DNA of 64,000 nucleotides from JBAZUK01 sp041661445 (GCA_041661445.1 JBAZUK010000004.1:94447-158446), one strand, 5' to 3'. Counted from the stretch's first letter, positions 8,703 through 18,155 are shown. A program made the numbers and translations. Notes: a model not told the origin generated them from the letters alone.

Positions 8703-10175
8703 GTGACATCAATACCTTCAATATCAATAGAAACTAAAAATTCTATTGATAATATAACAAATAATTTTGAAGCTATTCAGAGCCTTCAAGATAGTAATAA
8801 TGTTAAGAGAGATCAGAGAGCTGATGTTGATGATAGAGTAGTAAATGTTGCAAATGCAACGATATTGTCAAAAGATCTTAGTGGTGAAATGGAAGCTGAA
8901 AATGGGTTAAATGGAGTAGTAAGTAAAAAAAGAGCAAATCCTCCTGAAAGCAATCATTTAGCTCATTTACAAGGATCTTCTGAGGATTTTGAATGGTTTT
9001 CAGCAGATAGTCCTTCTCAAGAGGATTCGGGCTTTGACGCTTTTGTTGCAGAACCATTTAAAAAAAGTAAGCTAGATCACGAAAGCTCAAGTGATTTGAA
9101 AAAAGATCAATGCGACGCTGATAAACCCAAAAAAAATAAAAGAAATGTTCAATTTGAAGGAAATTATTTAGATCAGTATGTTAAAGCAACTTCAGAGGAT
9201 AAAAAAGTTCTTGTTTCTGACCCAAAATCATCTCAGAATTCAATCCTCAAAATGAAAGCTTACTTAGGTAATTTAAGAAGTTCTTCATTTTTTTCAGATG
9301 GTTCTTTAAAGACACCAGTAAAGACTCCTGATGATTTGCGTCATAGGGCTTTAAATTATCCAAGTGTAACGCCTCAAAGATTAGAGCTATATCAAAATGA
9401 AAATTTCGCCAATGTCGATTTTACACAAATGGCTATGGCGGAAAATCCTCAGTCTGCAGAGGCCCAGATAAACTGTGAGCTTGATAACCCAAATATGATT
9501 ACGGGCGCTCAAAGCGCTCCTTCCCTATCAGCTAAAAGCTTAGAATTTAGTCTTGTGAGAGACAAGTCTTCTCAGGTTTTTTTAGGAGAGAGAGGAAAGT
9601 TGAATTTATCTGATTATGAAGATGTGCAGAAAGAACGCCATAAAGAGTTTCATCCTTCTGTGAATGTAATAACAATCGAAAATATAATGTATCAAAGACA
9701 TCAACAAACATCAGATGGTCATTGCTTTTATCATTCGATTGTTCAAGCTATAAGAAATAGAAAATTTTTTTATAAAGAAAATTTATGCGAGGTTGAAGAA
9801 GCTATTGTGAATTCTGAAATGCCTCATATTAGAATGCGTCAGGAATGTGCAAAGTGGATAAGAGAACATAAGAATGATCCGGATTTCAGAGAAGAGCTTC
9901 AAGCCGGAATTAGGGATTTTTTTCCAAATTCAGATGAAAATTTTGAGTCTAATATTGAAAAATTTTGCGCAGCGGTTGAAGGAGAATCTGTTTGGGCAGA
10001 TCGAACGTTAATAACTGTTGCCTCACATCTTTTGCAAAGAGCTATTTATGTGCGTCAGAAAATTGGCCTTTATGAAGCGTGGGAGATATTTGGTTCGCAA
10101 TATAAAAATAAAACTCCAATTCATGTATTACTAGAATTTAACCATTATGATTTAATTGAAAGAGTAGATGAATGA
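8703..10175 (+). CDS. OTU-domain cysteine protease, candidate deubiquitinase effector
   Basis: 490 residues. The C-terminal part (about 325-485) is an OTU-like domain. Asp338 and Cys341 lie in SDGHCFYHSIVQAI, a Trp-Ala-Asp segment near 431 precedes a helix, and His481 lies in EFNHYDLIE, matching the D-G-x-C ... H-Y pattern of OTU proteases. The first 300 residues are polar, low in hydrophobics and rich in Ser, Asp and Lys, with no recognisable domain; that fits a secreted or translocated linker region. The start is GTG at 8703 behind AAGGA. OTU enzymes remove ubiquitin chains, and a chlamydial OTU effector is known in C. caviae. Host targeting here is inference. Monocistronic, with its own terminator. 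Confidence 0.75.
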   Translation: MTSIPSISIETKNSIDNITNNFEAIQSLQDSNNVKRDQRADVDDRVVNVANATILSKDLSGEMEAENGLNGVVSKKRANPPESNHLAHLQGSSEDFEWFSADSPSQEDSGFDAFVAEPFKKSKLDHESSSDLKKDQCDADKPKKNKRNVQFEGNYLDQYVKATSEDKKVLVSDPKSSQNSILKMKAYLGNLRSSSFFSDGSLKTPVKTPDDLRHRALNYPSVTPQRLELYQNENFANVDFTQMAMAENPQSAEAQINCELDNPNMITGAQSAPSLSAKSLEFSLVRDKSSQVFLGERGKLNLSDYEDVQKERHKEFHPSVNVITIENIMYQRHQQTSDGHCFYHSIVQAIRNRKFFYKENLCEVEEAIVNSEMPHIRMRQECAKWIREHKNDPDFREELQAGIRDFFPNSDENFESNIEKFCAAVEGESVWADRTLITVASHLLQRAIYVRQKIGLYEAWEIFGSQYKNKTPIHVLLEFNHYDLIERVDE

Positions 10176-10181
10176 GTTTTT

Positions 10182-10217
10182 GCTATTTGTTTTTAATAAA
10201 TATCAAAAACAAATAGC
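10182..10217. terminator. Terminator between the OTU-like gene and serS
   Basis: A 13-bp perfect stem (GCTATTTGTTTTT against AAAAACAAATAGC) with a 10-base loop sits between the two convergent genes and is followed by TGCCTTTTTAATTTT on the plus strand. The A-run on the other side could let it serve serS as well. Confidence 0.75.
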
Positions 10218-10242
10218 TGCCTTTTTAATTTTCTTTAAATAA

Positions 10243-11523
10243 TTATTTTACAGGCTTTAAAAATTTCATATCATCTAAATACTTTCTTAGTACTGTTGGA
10301 ATAATTACGGAACCATCTTCTTGCTGATTATTTTCTAATATTGCAACCATTAATCTAGATGTTGCTAATCCAGAAGCATTTAGTGTATGAACAAATCTTG
10401 TCTTATCATCTTTTTTTCTGCATCTGATTTTAGATCTTCTGGCTTGAAAGTCAGTACAGTTCGAGGCTGAAGATACTTCATAATACCGATTTTGACCAGG
10501 CAGATAAACTTCAATGTCAATTGTTTTTGCAGAAGCAAAAGACATGTCGCCTGAGCAAAGGAGCATGTTTCTGTAATGCAGTTCCAATCCCTGCAAAACT
10601 TCTTCGGCAGATTTCAGCATTGATTCAAACATATTGTCGCTCTCTTCAGGTGTTGTTAAACAGAAAAGTTCCACTTTGTTGAATTGGTGGGTTCGTATCA
10701 ATCCTCTTTCCAGTTTTCCATGAGTTCCGGCTTCCCTTCTAAAACAAGGAGTATAAGAAACATATTTGTATGGAAGCTGATCTTCATCTATGATTTCATC
10801 AAGATGAAGACCGTTTAGTGCAGCCTCAGCGGTCGGGATTAAATAAAGATCGTAATCTTCATCTTTTATATGAAAAACCTGATCTTTAAATTTAGGGAAC
10901 TGGCCTGTTCCATACATTATTTCTTCTCTTACTAAAATAGGAGGGATAATCTGGGTAAATCCGTTTTGCAGATGTATGTCTATCATGTAGTTTATTAAGG
11001 CCCATTCAAGTCTGGCCCCTAAATTTGTATAAAGGGCAAAACGGTTGCCGGATAATTTTGTAGCTCTTTTGAAATCGAACAAATTAAGGCTTTCTCCAAG
11101 TTCAATATGGTTCTTGAATGGAAAATCAAAAGATGGCTTTTCCTTAAAGGTTTTAATGCATTTATTATCTTCTATGTTGAGTGATATCGGAATATCATCT
11201 TTTGGAAGGTTAGGCAAAAAAGATAACAATTCGTTTCTTTTTTCTTCTAATTCCTTGAAGTTTTTATCAAGCAAAGTAATTTCTGCGCTGATTTTGGTCA
11301 TTTCATTTAAAAAATTAGTAGTATCTTCGTTGTTTTTTTTCATTAAAGCAATTTCTTTGGAGGCACTGTTTCTTTTGGATTTTAAATCATCGGTTTTAGT
11401 CTGAATTTTTCTAAGTTCGTCATCTAAAGATAATATTTTAAAAATATCTGTGTCGGGAACTTTTGTTTTTAATTTTTTTTCTATTGTTTGAGGGTCTTCT
11501 CTGAGTAATTTGATATCAAGCAT
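10243..11523 (-). CDS. serS: Seryl-tRNA synthetase
   Basis: 426 residues, normal for bacterial SerRS. The N-terminal helical tRNA-binding arm is a coiled coil (about 25-100). Class II motif 2 is in YTPCFRREAGTHGKLERGLIRTHQF and motif 3 in NASGLATSRLMVAILENNQ, with the TAEAALNGLH active-site segment between. It charges tRNA-Ser with serine in the cytosol. The gene is transcribed alone from a near-consensus promoter that is divergent from the UPF0158 gene. Confidence 0.98.
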   Translation of the reverse strand: MLDIKLLREDPQTIEKKLKTKVPDTDIFKILSLDDELRKIQTKTDDLKSKRNSASKEIALMKKNNEDTTNFLNEMTKISAEITLLDKNFKELEEKRNELLSFLPNLPKDDIPISLNIEDNKCIKTFKEKPSFDFPFKNHIELGESLNLFDFKRATKLSGNRFALYTNLGARLEWALINYMIDIHLQNGFTQIIPPILVREEIMYGTGQFPKFKDQVFHIKDEDYDLYLIPTAEAALNGLHLDEIIDEDQLPYKYVSYTPCFRREAGTHGKLERGLIRTHQFNKVELFCLTTPEESDNMFESMLKSAEEVLQGLELHYRNMLLCSGDMSFASAKTIDIEVYLPGQNRYYEVSSASNCTDFQARRSKIRCRKKDDKTRFVHTLNASGLATSRLMVAILENNQQEDGSVIIPTVLRKYLDDMKFLKPVK

Positions 11524-11549
11524 GTTTTTACCTAATTTTTTTATTAATG

Positions 11550-11578
11550 ATTATAAAATTATTTATTCTTATTTTCAA
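11550..11578 (-). promoter_or_regulatory. serS promoter
   Basis: Minus strand TTGAAA (11573-11578), 17-base spacer, TATAAT (11550-11555); about 26 bases before the serS ATG. Confidence 0.65.
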
Positions 11579-11587
11579 CAACAGCTC

Positions 11588-11616
11588 TTGTCAAAGCTAT
11601 TTTTTTATGATAGAAT
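11588..11616 (+). promoter_or_regulatory. Promoter of the UPF0158 / E1-fusion operon
   Basis: Plus strand TTGTCA (11588-11593), 17-base spacer, TAGAAT (11611-11616), 30 bases before the ATG at 11647. It is back to back with the serS promoter. Confidence 0.6.
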
Positions 11617-11646
11617 AAGTAATAATTTTATTAATTAGGAAGTCTT

Positions 11647-12765
11647 ATGCCAGTTTCTTTGCAAGCTAAAATACCTCTTATCTTAAGGTTTCATCGTTTA
11701 ATGGATGCTTTTGCCAAATCAGATGATGAAAGAGATTTTTATTTAGACAAAATTGAAGGTTTTTTAGTCTACGTTGATTTAGATAAAGAGCAAGAAGAGC
11801 TGGATTTGCTTGAAAAAGAACTTAAGGAAGATAGTGATAGATATTGTTTGATTCCTAAAATGGCTTTTTATGAAATAAAAAAATTTATGGAAGGTTTTGT
11901 TGCTGAAAAAGTTTACGATATCGATACCAAAGAAAAACTTTTAGATATAATCGGCGGCAAGGAAGCCAGAGAAAATTTTTTAGAGTTTATTTATGATAAC
12001 TTGACTGAACTTGAAAAATGGCAGCAATATTATCAGGAGAGATTCAGAGTCAGAATTATTGAATGGCTAAGGCAGCATAATGTCAAATTTGTTTTTGAAG
12101 AAGATTTAGAGCTTTCTGCCGGCATAATAGAAAAATTAAAACAAACTCTTTTTGACGAGAAAGTCCCAAAAGAATTAGCCAATGCCAGAGAGATAATAAT
12201 CAACAAGTCAAAAACTTATTATTCATCTGAAGCTTTAAATCCACGACCAAAAAGAGGACGTCCTCCGAAACAAATAGCCAAGGTTGAAATAGAAGCACAG
12301 GTTTCCATGGATATCTACAGCCATGTTCCTAAGGCGGCTAGAGCATTTTTATATATTCCTGAAATTTCAAGCGCGTCTGCCGTTACATTCTCCGCCAAAT
12401 TCGAAACTGAAGAACAGCTTTTAGCTTCATTAAAGGGAACACCTAGAGTTAAAGTAGATGAAAAATTAGAAGCGCTATCTAGAAAATTAGAATCTCTTCA
12501 GCAATTACAGACCAGATTATCTGCTTCCGAGATTGATCTAGGTATAGAAAAACTTCAAAAACCATTCAAAACTTTTACAAAACCCAAGTTTTCTGAAATT
12601 AAAAAAATTGAAATTTCTCCAACAGAGAAAGATTCTAAAATCGGAGAAGCAGTTCAAGTTGCGCTGCCATCTATGGGCAAAGATAAAAAAATTGAGCCTG
12701 AAAAAAGAAGAATCATCAGGATCAAAAAAGTATCAGAAATTAAACCATCTAAAAAAAAGGATTAA
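11647..12765 (+). CDS. UPF0158-family protein with an AT-hook-like motif
   Basis: 372 residues. The N-terminal 150 residues fit UPF0158 (for example RDFYLDKIEGFLVYV near 29-43 and ERFRVRIIEWL near 131), a family present in Chlamydia and of unknown function. Residues 200-208 (RPKRGRPPK) match the AT-hook core RGRP, a minor-groove DNA-binding motif. The rest is Lys/Glu/Ser-rich and ends in a strongly basic tail. This layout suggests a DNA-associated protein, but that is inference from one short motif. The start is ATG 11647 behind TTAGGA. It ends 12 bases before the E1 dehydrogenase fusion, so the two are likely co-transcribed. Confidence 0.65.
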   Translation: MPVSLQAKIPLILRFHRLMDAFAKSDDERDFYLDKIEGFLVYVDLDKEQEELDLLEKELKEDSDRYCLIPKMAFYEIKKFMEGFVAEKVYDIDTKEKLLDIIGGKEARENFLEFIYDNLTELEKWQQYYQERFRVRIIEWLRQHNVKFVFEEDLELSAGIIEKLKQTLFDEKVPKELANAREIIINKSKTYYSSEALNPRPKRGRPPKQIAKVEIEAQVSMDIYSHVPKAARAFLYIPEISSASAVTFSAKFETEEQLLASLKGTPRVKVDEKLEALSRKLESLQQLQTRLSASEIDLGIEKLQKPFKTFTKPKFSEIKKIEISPTEKDSKIGEAVQVALPSMGKDKKIEPEKRRIIRIKKVSEIKPSKKKD

Positions 12766-12777
12766 TAATTTCTTTTT

Positions 12778-14766
12778 ATGAGCCTTCAAAGATCTAAGGA
12801 ACATCTTTTACATATTTTAAATCTTCTATATGTCAGCAGGTTTACCGACGAGAAGATGAACAAAATGGTTAAACAAAATAAAGGTACTACTTTTTTTTTA
12901 TCAAATCAGGGACATGAGTTAATCGGCATTTTAACCGCTTTAAAATTAAATCCGAAAGAAGACTGGTCGTTTCCTTATTATCGCGACAGGTCATATGTAA
13001 TCGCGCTTGGCTCTTCTTTAACAGACCTTTTTGCTTCTTTTTTAGCCAGGGACTCAAAACATCATTCATCAGGAAGAATGATGCCGGATCATTTTTCGGA
13101 CTCTACGCTTAACATTGCCCCCCAGTCGAGCTGTGTCGGTTCGCAATATCTTCAGGCAGTCGGTGTCGCAAAAGCTATGCAGTCGAATGAAATTGTATAT
13201 GTGTCTGGAGGAAATGGATCAACTTCCCAAGGGGATTTTCATGAAGCATTAAATTTCTCCTCGATTCACAAGCTCGGAGTGCTGTTTGTAATTCAGGACA
13301 ATGATATTGCTATTTCTGTTAGAGCAAAAGATCAGACGGCAGGTTCTATTGCAAAAATATTTAGAGGCTATGAGAACTTAAAAACATATGAAGTAGATGG
13401 TACGAATTACGAAGAAATTTCTAAAACATTGGATGAAGCTGTAGTTTATCTAAAAAATAAGAACGGACCTGTTTTAATTGTTGCCAAGGTATCCAGACTT
13501 CAGCCTCACAGCATTTCTGATGATCCAAAAAAATATTTATCTGAAGAAGAGCTAAAAAAAGAAAATTTAAAAGATCCTTTAATAATTTTTGAAAATTATA
13601 TAAAAAAAGAAAAAATCGTAAATCAGACTGAGATTGAAAAATTAAAAAGGGAAGCTTTTGATTTTGTTGAAAAACAAGCAGCTTATGCCGAAGAAATTGA
13701 TTTTCCAAAAGATGAAACTGTCTTGGAAAAATTATTTATCGATTACGAAGTTGAAGATCATGAAAGCTTGATGCAAGATACAATAACGATTATGGACGGA
13801 TTAAATCATGCTCTGAAAGAAGAAATGGAAAAAGATTCTTCCATTATAGTTTTCGGAGAAGATGTTGCGGATAAAAAAGGCGGGGTTTTTGGCATCACTA
13901 GAGGACTTGGCGATAAATTTGGAATCGAAAGATGTTTTAATACGCCTCTTGCGGAATCCACCATAATTGGTTTGGCAGTCGGTATGTCGATGGCTAAAAA
14001 GAAACCTGTTTGTGAAATTCAGTTTGCTGACTATACCTGGTCGGGGATCAATCAGCTGGTCAATGAACTTGCTTCAATATATTATAGGTCTAACGGTGAG
14101 TTTAATTGTCCGGTTGTTGTAAGGATTCCTTTCGGAGGCTATATTCAAGGCGGTCCTTATCATTCTCAAAGTATTGAGTCCCATCTCTGCCATGTTCCCG
14201 GTTTGAAAGTTGTAGTACCTTCCAATGCAAAAGATGCAAAGATGCTTTTAAAAACTGCGATAAGAGAACCAAATCCTGTTGTGTTCTTAGAACATAAAGC
14301 CATTTATCGTCAGATAAATTTTACATCTACCCTAGAACCTACTGAAGATTCGATATTGGGTTTTGGAGAAGCTAATATAGTGCATCCCGGCAAGGATGTT
14401 ACAATAGTTTGTTATGGGATGATGGTATCATTTGCTTACGAGATTGCTAAAAAATTAGAAAATGAGAATATATCTATCGAAGTGATTGATCTAAGAACTT
14501 TAGTTCCCTTAGATCTTGAAACAATTTTGACCTCTGTTAAAAAAACATCTAAGCTTATAGTTTTGCATGAAGATAAAAAATTCTGCGGATTTGGGGCTGA
14601 GATTGCAGCATTAGTTATGGAAAATGCTTTTAGTTATCTTGACGCTCCTATTAAAAGGATTGGAGCTTTAGATATCCCGGTACCATATGCTAAAAATCTT
14701 GAGGATTTATATTTTCCTCAAAAGTCAAATATCGAAAAAGAAATAAAAGACTTGGTAAGTTATTAA
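12778..14766 (+). CDS. Fused alpha/beta E1 subunit of a 2-oxoacid dehydrogenase complex
   Basis: 662 residues joining two subunits that are separate in most bacteria. Residues 1-320 are E1-alpha-like, with the thiamine-diphosphate site GGNGSTSQGDFHEALN from about 143 and IQDNDIAIS. Residues 334-662 are E1-beta-like, with VFGEDVADKKGGVFG, the pyrimidine-binding PLAESTIIG and a C-terminal transketolase domain ending in PVPYAKNLEDLYFP. The reaction is decarboxylation of pyruvate or a branched-chain 2-oxoacid onto lipoyl-E2. A similar fusion is found in chlamydiae beside the dnaX/ptsI region. E2 and E3 are not in the window, so the acid is not certain. Confidence 0.9.
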   Translation: MSLQRSKEHLLHILNLLYVSRFTDEKMNKMVKQNKGTTFFLSNQGHELIGILTALKLNPKEDWSFPYYRDRSYVIALGSSLTDLFASFLARDSKHHSSGRMMPDHFSDSTLNIAPQSSCVGSQYLQAVGVAKAMQSNEIVYVSGGNGSTSQGDFHEALNFSSIHKLGVLFVIQDNDIAISVRAKDQTAGSIAKIFRGYENLKTYEVDGTNYEEISKTLDEAVVYLKNKNGPVLIVAKVSRLQPHSISDDPKKYLSEEELKKENLKDPLIIFENYIKKEKIVNQTEIEKLKREAFDFVEKQAAYAEEIDFPKDETVLEKLFIDYEVEDHESLMQDTITIMDGLNHALKEEMEKDSSIIVFGEDVADKKGGVFGITRGLGDKFGIERCFNTPLAESTIIGLAVGMSMAKKKPVCEIQFADYTWSGINQLVNELASIYYRSNGEFNCPVVVRIPFGGYIQGGPYHSQSIESHLCHVPGLKVVVPSNAKDAKMLLKTAIREPNPVVFLEHKAIYRQINFTSTLEPTEDSILGFGEANIVHPGKDVTIVCYGMMVSFAYEIAKKLENENISIEVIDLRTLVPLDLETILTSVKKTSKLIVLHEDKKFCGFGAEIAALVMENAFSYLDAPIKRIGALDIPVPYAKNLEDLYFPQKSNIEKEIKDLVSY

Positions 14767-14906
14767 TTTTTTTTTTCTAGTTTTTTTTTCTAGGAATTAT
14801 TTAGAAAATTCAATTTTTGGTTTTTAAAAAAATCATTTATATCAAAAAATTACTTGAATTAAAGATAAAAGTTTTGCAAAATCCTTGTTAAAAAATTGGA
14901 AGTTAA

Positions 14907-16313
14907 ATGCTATTTTTATCAAGTGTTTCATTCCCTTCAATACAAAGATTTGTTAAAGAAAATGCTGAAGATGTAATAATTGGCTGCACCGATGTAGCCT
15001 TAGTGACATATACAGGAGATTTTAAAGCAGGTCTCTATGGAGCAATAGGCTATACGATTGCAAAAACTATTGAAGTTGTAAAAAACAGATTTTTTAATAA
15101 TTCCAGTCCTCAGGAAAATCCTGCATTAAATCTTGAATCTTCAGAGCAGCCTATAAATCGGCAATTAACTCCTCGAAAAGGTCAAAGAGGATCCAGAGCT
15201 TCTAGGTTTCTTAAAAACCATTTTAAAGAAATAGCTATAACAGGATTACTTGCTCCACTGCTTGCATATGATTTCAAAATGACATCTTGTGGAGCTTTGG
15301 GATATGCAGTTGAAAGAATAATTGATGTTGCAAAAAGTAAGTTTAGCAGCTTATTTTCTTTCTATCAGGAGAATGTGCAGCTGCAGCAAGAGCTGCAGCT
15401 ATGCCGAAATGAAAACGTGAACTTAAGAGCAGCAAATGCTGATCTTGTAAAGAAAAATTCTCGACAAGAAAAAGAAATACTTTTGCAGAGAGGGGTTGTT
15501 AAAGGTTTTGAACTTGAAAAAAGAGTTTCTGGTGCTCAGGAATATATACTGACATTAGAGCATACAATAGATGAATTAAAAAATAAGTTACAAAGATTTC
15601 AGGACTCTTATAAATCACGGGGAAGGATAGAAGATGATTTAAAAGATAATTTAAAAAAACTAGAGCAACAAAATAAAACTTTAAAAAACAAAATAACTCG
15701 ACTTGAAAAAGATAAAAGCGAGTTAGATGAAAAATTAAAAAAACAAGAGTTATGGCTTTTTAAGCCAGTAGTTTCAGCAGATCAGCAGGAAAATTTTACA
15801 AATTTACAAAATAAATTATTGGACTATCAAAGACAGAATACTGCTTTAGAAAATGAAAAATCAAACTTAGAAGATGAAAAATCAAAGTTAATAAATGAAA
15901 AATCAGAGTTAGAAGATGAAATTAATGGATTAAGAGAAGGAATGTCTCGGCTTAATGTTTTGATTGAAGGATATAGAAAAGGGTTTAATAACAGGGCTTT
16001 AAAAAGAAATGTAGGTGCATTAACAGAATTAAAAAACATTCTTTTAAAACTACATCCGGAAATTAGAGATGAAGAAGAAGTCGGCCGCACTCTTAACCCT
16101 GTAGAGCAAGTAGATGCAAAAGCCGCTGCATCTGCAATAAGAAGGGAATTTAAAGATTTGTTTCAGGAAATACAAGATTCTAGTGACGAGGTTCAGAATT
16201 TAGTAGAAAGGATTGCATCAGCAGTTAATATAATTGATGAGTCGGAAAATAAAGCAGAATGCAGCGTCTCGCCAATATCGGAATTGAGTGATTCTGATGA
16301 AGAATTATCTTAA
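14907..16313 (+). CDS. Coiled-coil protein with a duplicated N-terminal module, function unknown
   Basis: 468 residues, not recognised by family. Two related segments of about 45 residues occur at the start. In the first, FVKENAEDVIIGC is followed by GAIGYTIAKTIEVVKNRFF. In the second, FLKNHFKEIAITGL is followed by GALGYAVERIIDVAKSKF. Each has a mildly hydrophobic Ala/Gly stretch that could contact membrane. From about 155 to 360 the protein is a continuous coiled coil with QL/NE-rich heptads, including a local repeat of (L)ENEKSNL / EDEKSKL / NEKSEL. It ends in an acidic Ser/Asp/Glu tail. The start has GGAAG six bases upstream. It overlaps the convergent GT25 gene by 9 bases. The layout recalls secreted or structural chlamydial proteins; I assign no function. 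Confidence 0.7.
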   Translation: MLFLSSVSFPSIQRFVKENAEDVIIGCTDVALVTYTGDFKAGLYGAIGYTIAKTIEVVKNRFFNNSSPQENPALNLESSEQPINRQLTPRKGQRGSRASRFLKNHFKEIAITGLLAPLLAYDFKMTSCGALGYAVERIIDVAKSKFSSLFSFYQENVQLQQELQLCRNENVNLRAANADLVKKNSRQEKEILLQRGVVKGFELEKRVSGAQEYILTLEHTIDELKNKLQRFQDSYKSRGRIEDDLKDNLKKLEQQNKTLKNKITRLEKDKSELDEKLKKQELWLFKPVVSADQQENFTNLQNKLLDYQRQNTALENEKSNLEDEKSKLINEKSELEDEINGLREGMSRLNVLIEGYRKGFNNRALKRNVGALTELKNILLKLHPEIRDEEEVGRTLNPVEQVDAKAAASAIRREFKDLFQEIQDSSDEVQNLVERIASAVNIIDESENKAECSVSPISELSDSDEELS

Positions 16314-16928
16314 TTTTTTTGTTTCCCAGCCAATATCGCTAAAATCGTTTATCTGACCTGTAAGCAGCACATTGCTTGCATACCACAAATCTTTTTCCTG
16401 AAGGACATTCCATGTCCTATCTAGAGCATCCTTATTGGCTTCATAAAACAGCTGATATTTTTGTAATTTATCTCTAGTTGATAAAAAATGATTTTTTAAG
16501 CTTGAAAAATATTTTTTGTTAACAGCATATGCATGAGCTCTATATGATTTTTTTATTCTGTTGATATATGGATGCTTACTTTTTTCAATTTGATCGTAAT
16601 AACCTCCGAATAAAAAAACATCCCATGGGTCGACAGTTTTAAAAAAATATTCTATTGTCCCATTTAAAAACTGGACATCATCAATAAAAAAGCAGTCGTC
16701 TTCTAAAATCAATATATTGTTCAAGTTGCTCTCTAATGCAAAATTTAGGGCTTCAATATGACTTAGAACGCAGCCGAGATGGCCATTAAACGGAATATAG
16801 GTTGCATCAATTCTTTTAATTTTATTTTTTTGAACATGCAGTCTGGATAATTCACTTAAAATATGAGCTTTTCTATCTTTTCGATGTTTCAGATTAATAT
16901 AGGCTATAGCATCAAAACTATTTAGCAT
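16305..16928 (-). CDS. Glycosyltransferase family 25 protein (LPS-type sugar transferase)
   Basis: 207 residues. The N-terminal AYINLKHRKDRKAHI segment, the HLGCVLSHIEALNFAL helix and the acidic metal-binding LILEDDCFF (around residue 75) are hallmarks of GT25 (LPS beta-1,4-galactosyltransferase/Lex1 type). It probably adds a sugar to lipooligosaccharide or a glycoprotein at the cytoplasmic side. Acceptor and donor cannot be read from sequence. It follows the 107-residue protein at 16930-17253 by one base and is probably in its operon. Confidence 0.85.
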   Translation of the reverse strand: MLNSFDAIAYINLKHRKDRKAHILSELSRLHVQKNKIKRIDATYIPFNGHLGCVLSHIEALNFALESNLNNILILEDDCFFIDDVQFLNGTIEYFFKTVDPWDVFLFGGYYDQIEKSKHPYINRIKKSYRAHAYAVNKKYFSSLKNHFLSTRDKLQKYQLFYEANKDALDRTWNVLQEKDLWYASNVLLTGQINDFSDIGWETKKLR

Positions 16929-16929
16929 A

Positions 16930-17253
16930 TCAACCTATTAACTTTTTTGATTTTCTGACCTTAATTAATTTTAACTTTTGAGAAGCGTTTTTAATAAAAT
17001 TTGCATTTAATTTTTGAAACTTGCTCAGTTTTTCGGTAATTGTATTTTGAGCTACTATTGGAGTTTTCAATTCCTCTTTTTTTGATTTTAGTAGTTCGTC
17101 CATTGAAATCAGATGGGCCAGAAGCGATTCTTGTGTTTTTTGAAATGCATCAAGCTCTTCTTTAATTAATGGTACGCTTTTCATGGCTTCAGCATTTTCG
17201 ATCAACTTGTCTAATGTTGAATCGATTTCATAAACTATTTCTTCTGAAAACAT
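16930..17253 (-). CDS. Small helical protein of unknown function
   Basis: 107 residues from the ATG at 17253. That start is chosen because AGGAG lies five bases upstream; an in-frame ATG four codons earlier has no ribosome-binding site. The protein is almost all helix and charged, with a basic end (KLIKVRKSKKLIG), and has no signal peptide or membrane segment. It lies directly before the GT25 gene and divergent from yycJ. I do not recognise the family. Confidence 0.65.
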   Translation of the reverse strand: MFSEEIVYEIDSTLDKLIENAEAMKSVPLIKEELDAFQKTQESLLAHLISMDELLKSKKEELKTPIVAQNTITEKLSKFQKLNANFIKNASQKLKLIKVRKSKKLIG

Positions 17254-17366
17254 TTTTCTCCTCATGGGTATCTATTCGTCATTTTTTTTATAAACAATTA
17301 TTTTGTCAATTAAAAATATTGATTTTTTGTTATTATTGATTTGATAAATTTAAAAATGATAAGAAA

Positions 17367-18155
17367 ATGATAGGTTTTTGTCCTTTAGCCTCAGGATCGA
17401 GGGGAAATGCAATATATTTTGGCAGTGAAAAAACTAAAATATTAATCGATGCGGGAATTTCATATTTGCAGCTTAAAACCAGACTTGCCCAAATTAATGT
17501 GAATGTTGAAGATATCGAGGCTGTGCTGGTAACCCATGAGCATGTTGATCATATAGCAGGTTTAAAAGTATTGCATGACAAGCATTCAACTCCGGTTTTT
17601 GCAAATTCTGATACTGCCAAGGCAATTTATAATAATCTGCAGGTGCTGCCGAAGTTTAAGATATTTACTACATCGGAGGAATTTGAATTCAAAGATTTAA
17701 AAATCCTTCCTTTTTCTATTCAGCATGACACTTTGGACCCTGTCGGCTTTGTTATAAAAACAAAAAACCTTAAGTTTGCTTTTTGTACGGATTTAGGATT
17801 TGTCACCTCTTTAGTTAGAAAGATTCTCAGCGATTGCGACTATTTATATATTGAGGCAAACCATCATGTTCCTTTTGTCGAAGCGTCAAATAGGCCCTAT
17901 GTATATAAACAAAGGGTTTTATCAAGGCAGGGACATCTTTCAAATGATGAGTGCTTAAGACTTTTAGATGAGATAATTCATCCGAAATTAAAACATATCC
18001 ACATAGCGCATATTTCCGAAGAATGTAACTCCAAAGATCTTATTTCTGATTTGATCAAAGAATTGTTGATCCGGAAAAAATCAAAAGCTTTGTTTTCGTT
18101 AACACATCAAGATAAAATATCGAATAAAATCAATTTTTCTGATTTAAATCTTTAA
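17367..18155 (+). CDS. yycJ: YycJ/WalJ-like metallo-beta-lactamase-fold hydrolase
   Basis: 262 residues. The metal-binding HEHVDH motif (about residues 58-63), an Asp-containing FCTDLGFV and late HIAHIS and SLTH segments define the metallo-beta-lactamase fold. The opening FCPLASGSRGNAIYFGS is typical of the YycJ group, which are presumed 5'-exonucleases or phosphodiesterases linked to DNA repair and cell-wall control in Firmicutes. In Chlamydia the homologue also neighbours ftsK, as here. Substrate is not established. Confidence 0.9.
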   Translation: MIGFCPLASGSRGNAIYFGSEKTKILIDAGISYLQLKTRLAQINVNVEDIEAVLVTHEHVDHIAGLKVLHDKHSTPVFANSDTAKAIYNNLQVLPKFKIFTTSEEFEFKDLKILPFSIQHDTLDPVGFVIKTKNLKFAFCTDLGFVTSLVRKILSDCDYLYIEANHHVPFVEASNRPYVYKQRVLSRQGHLSNDECLRLLDEIIHPKLKHIHIAHISEECNSKDLISDLIKELLIRKKSKALFSLTHQDKISNKINFSDLNL

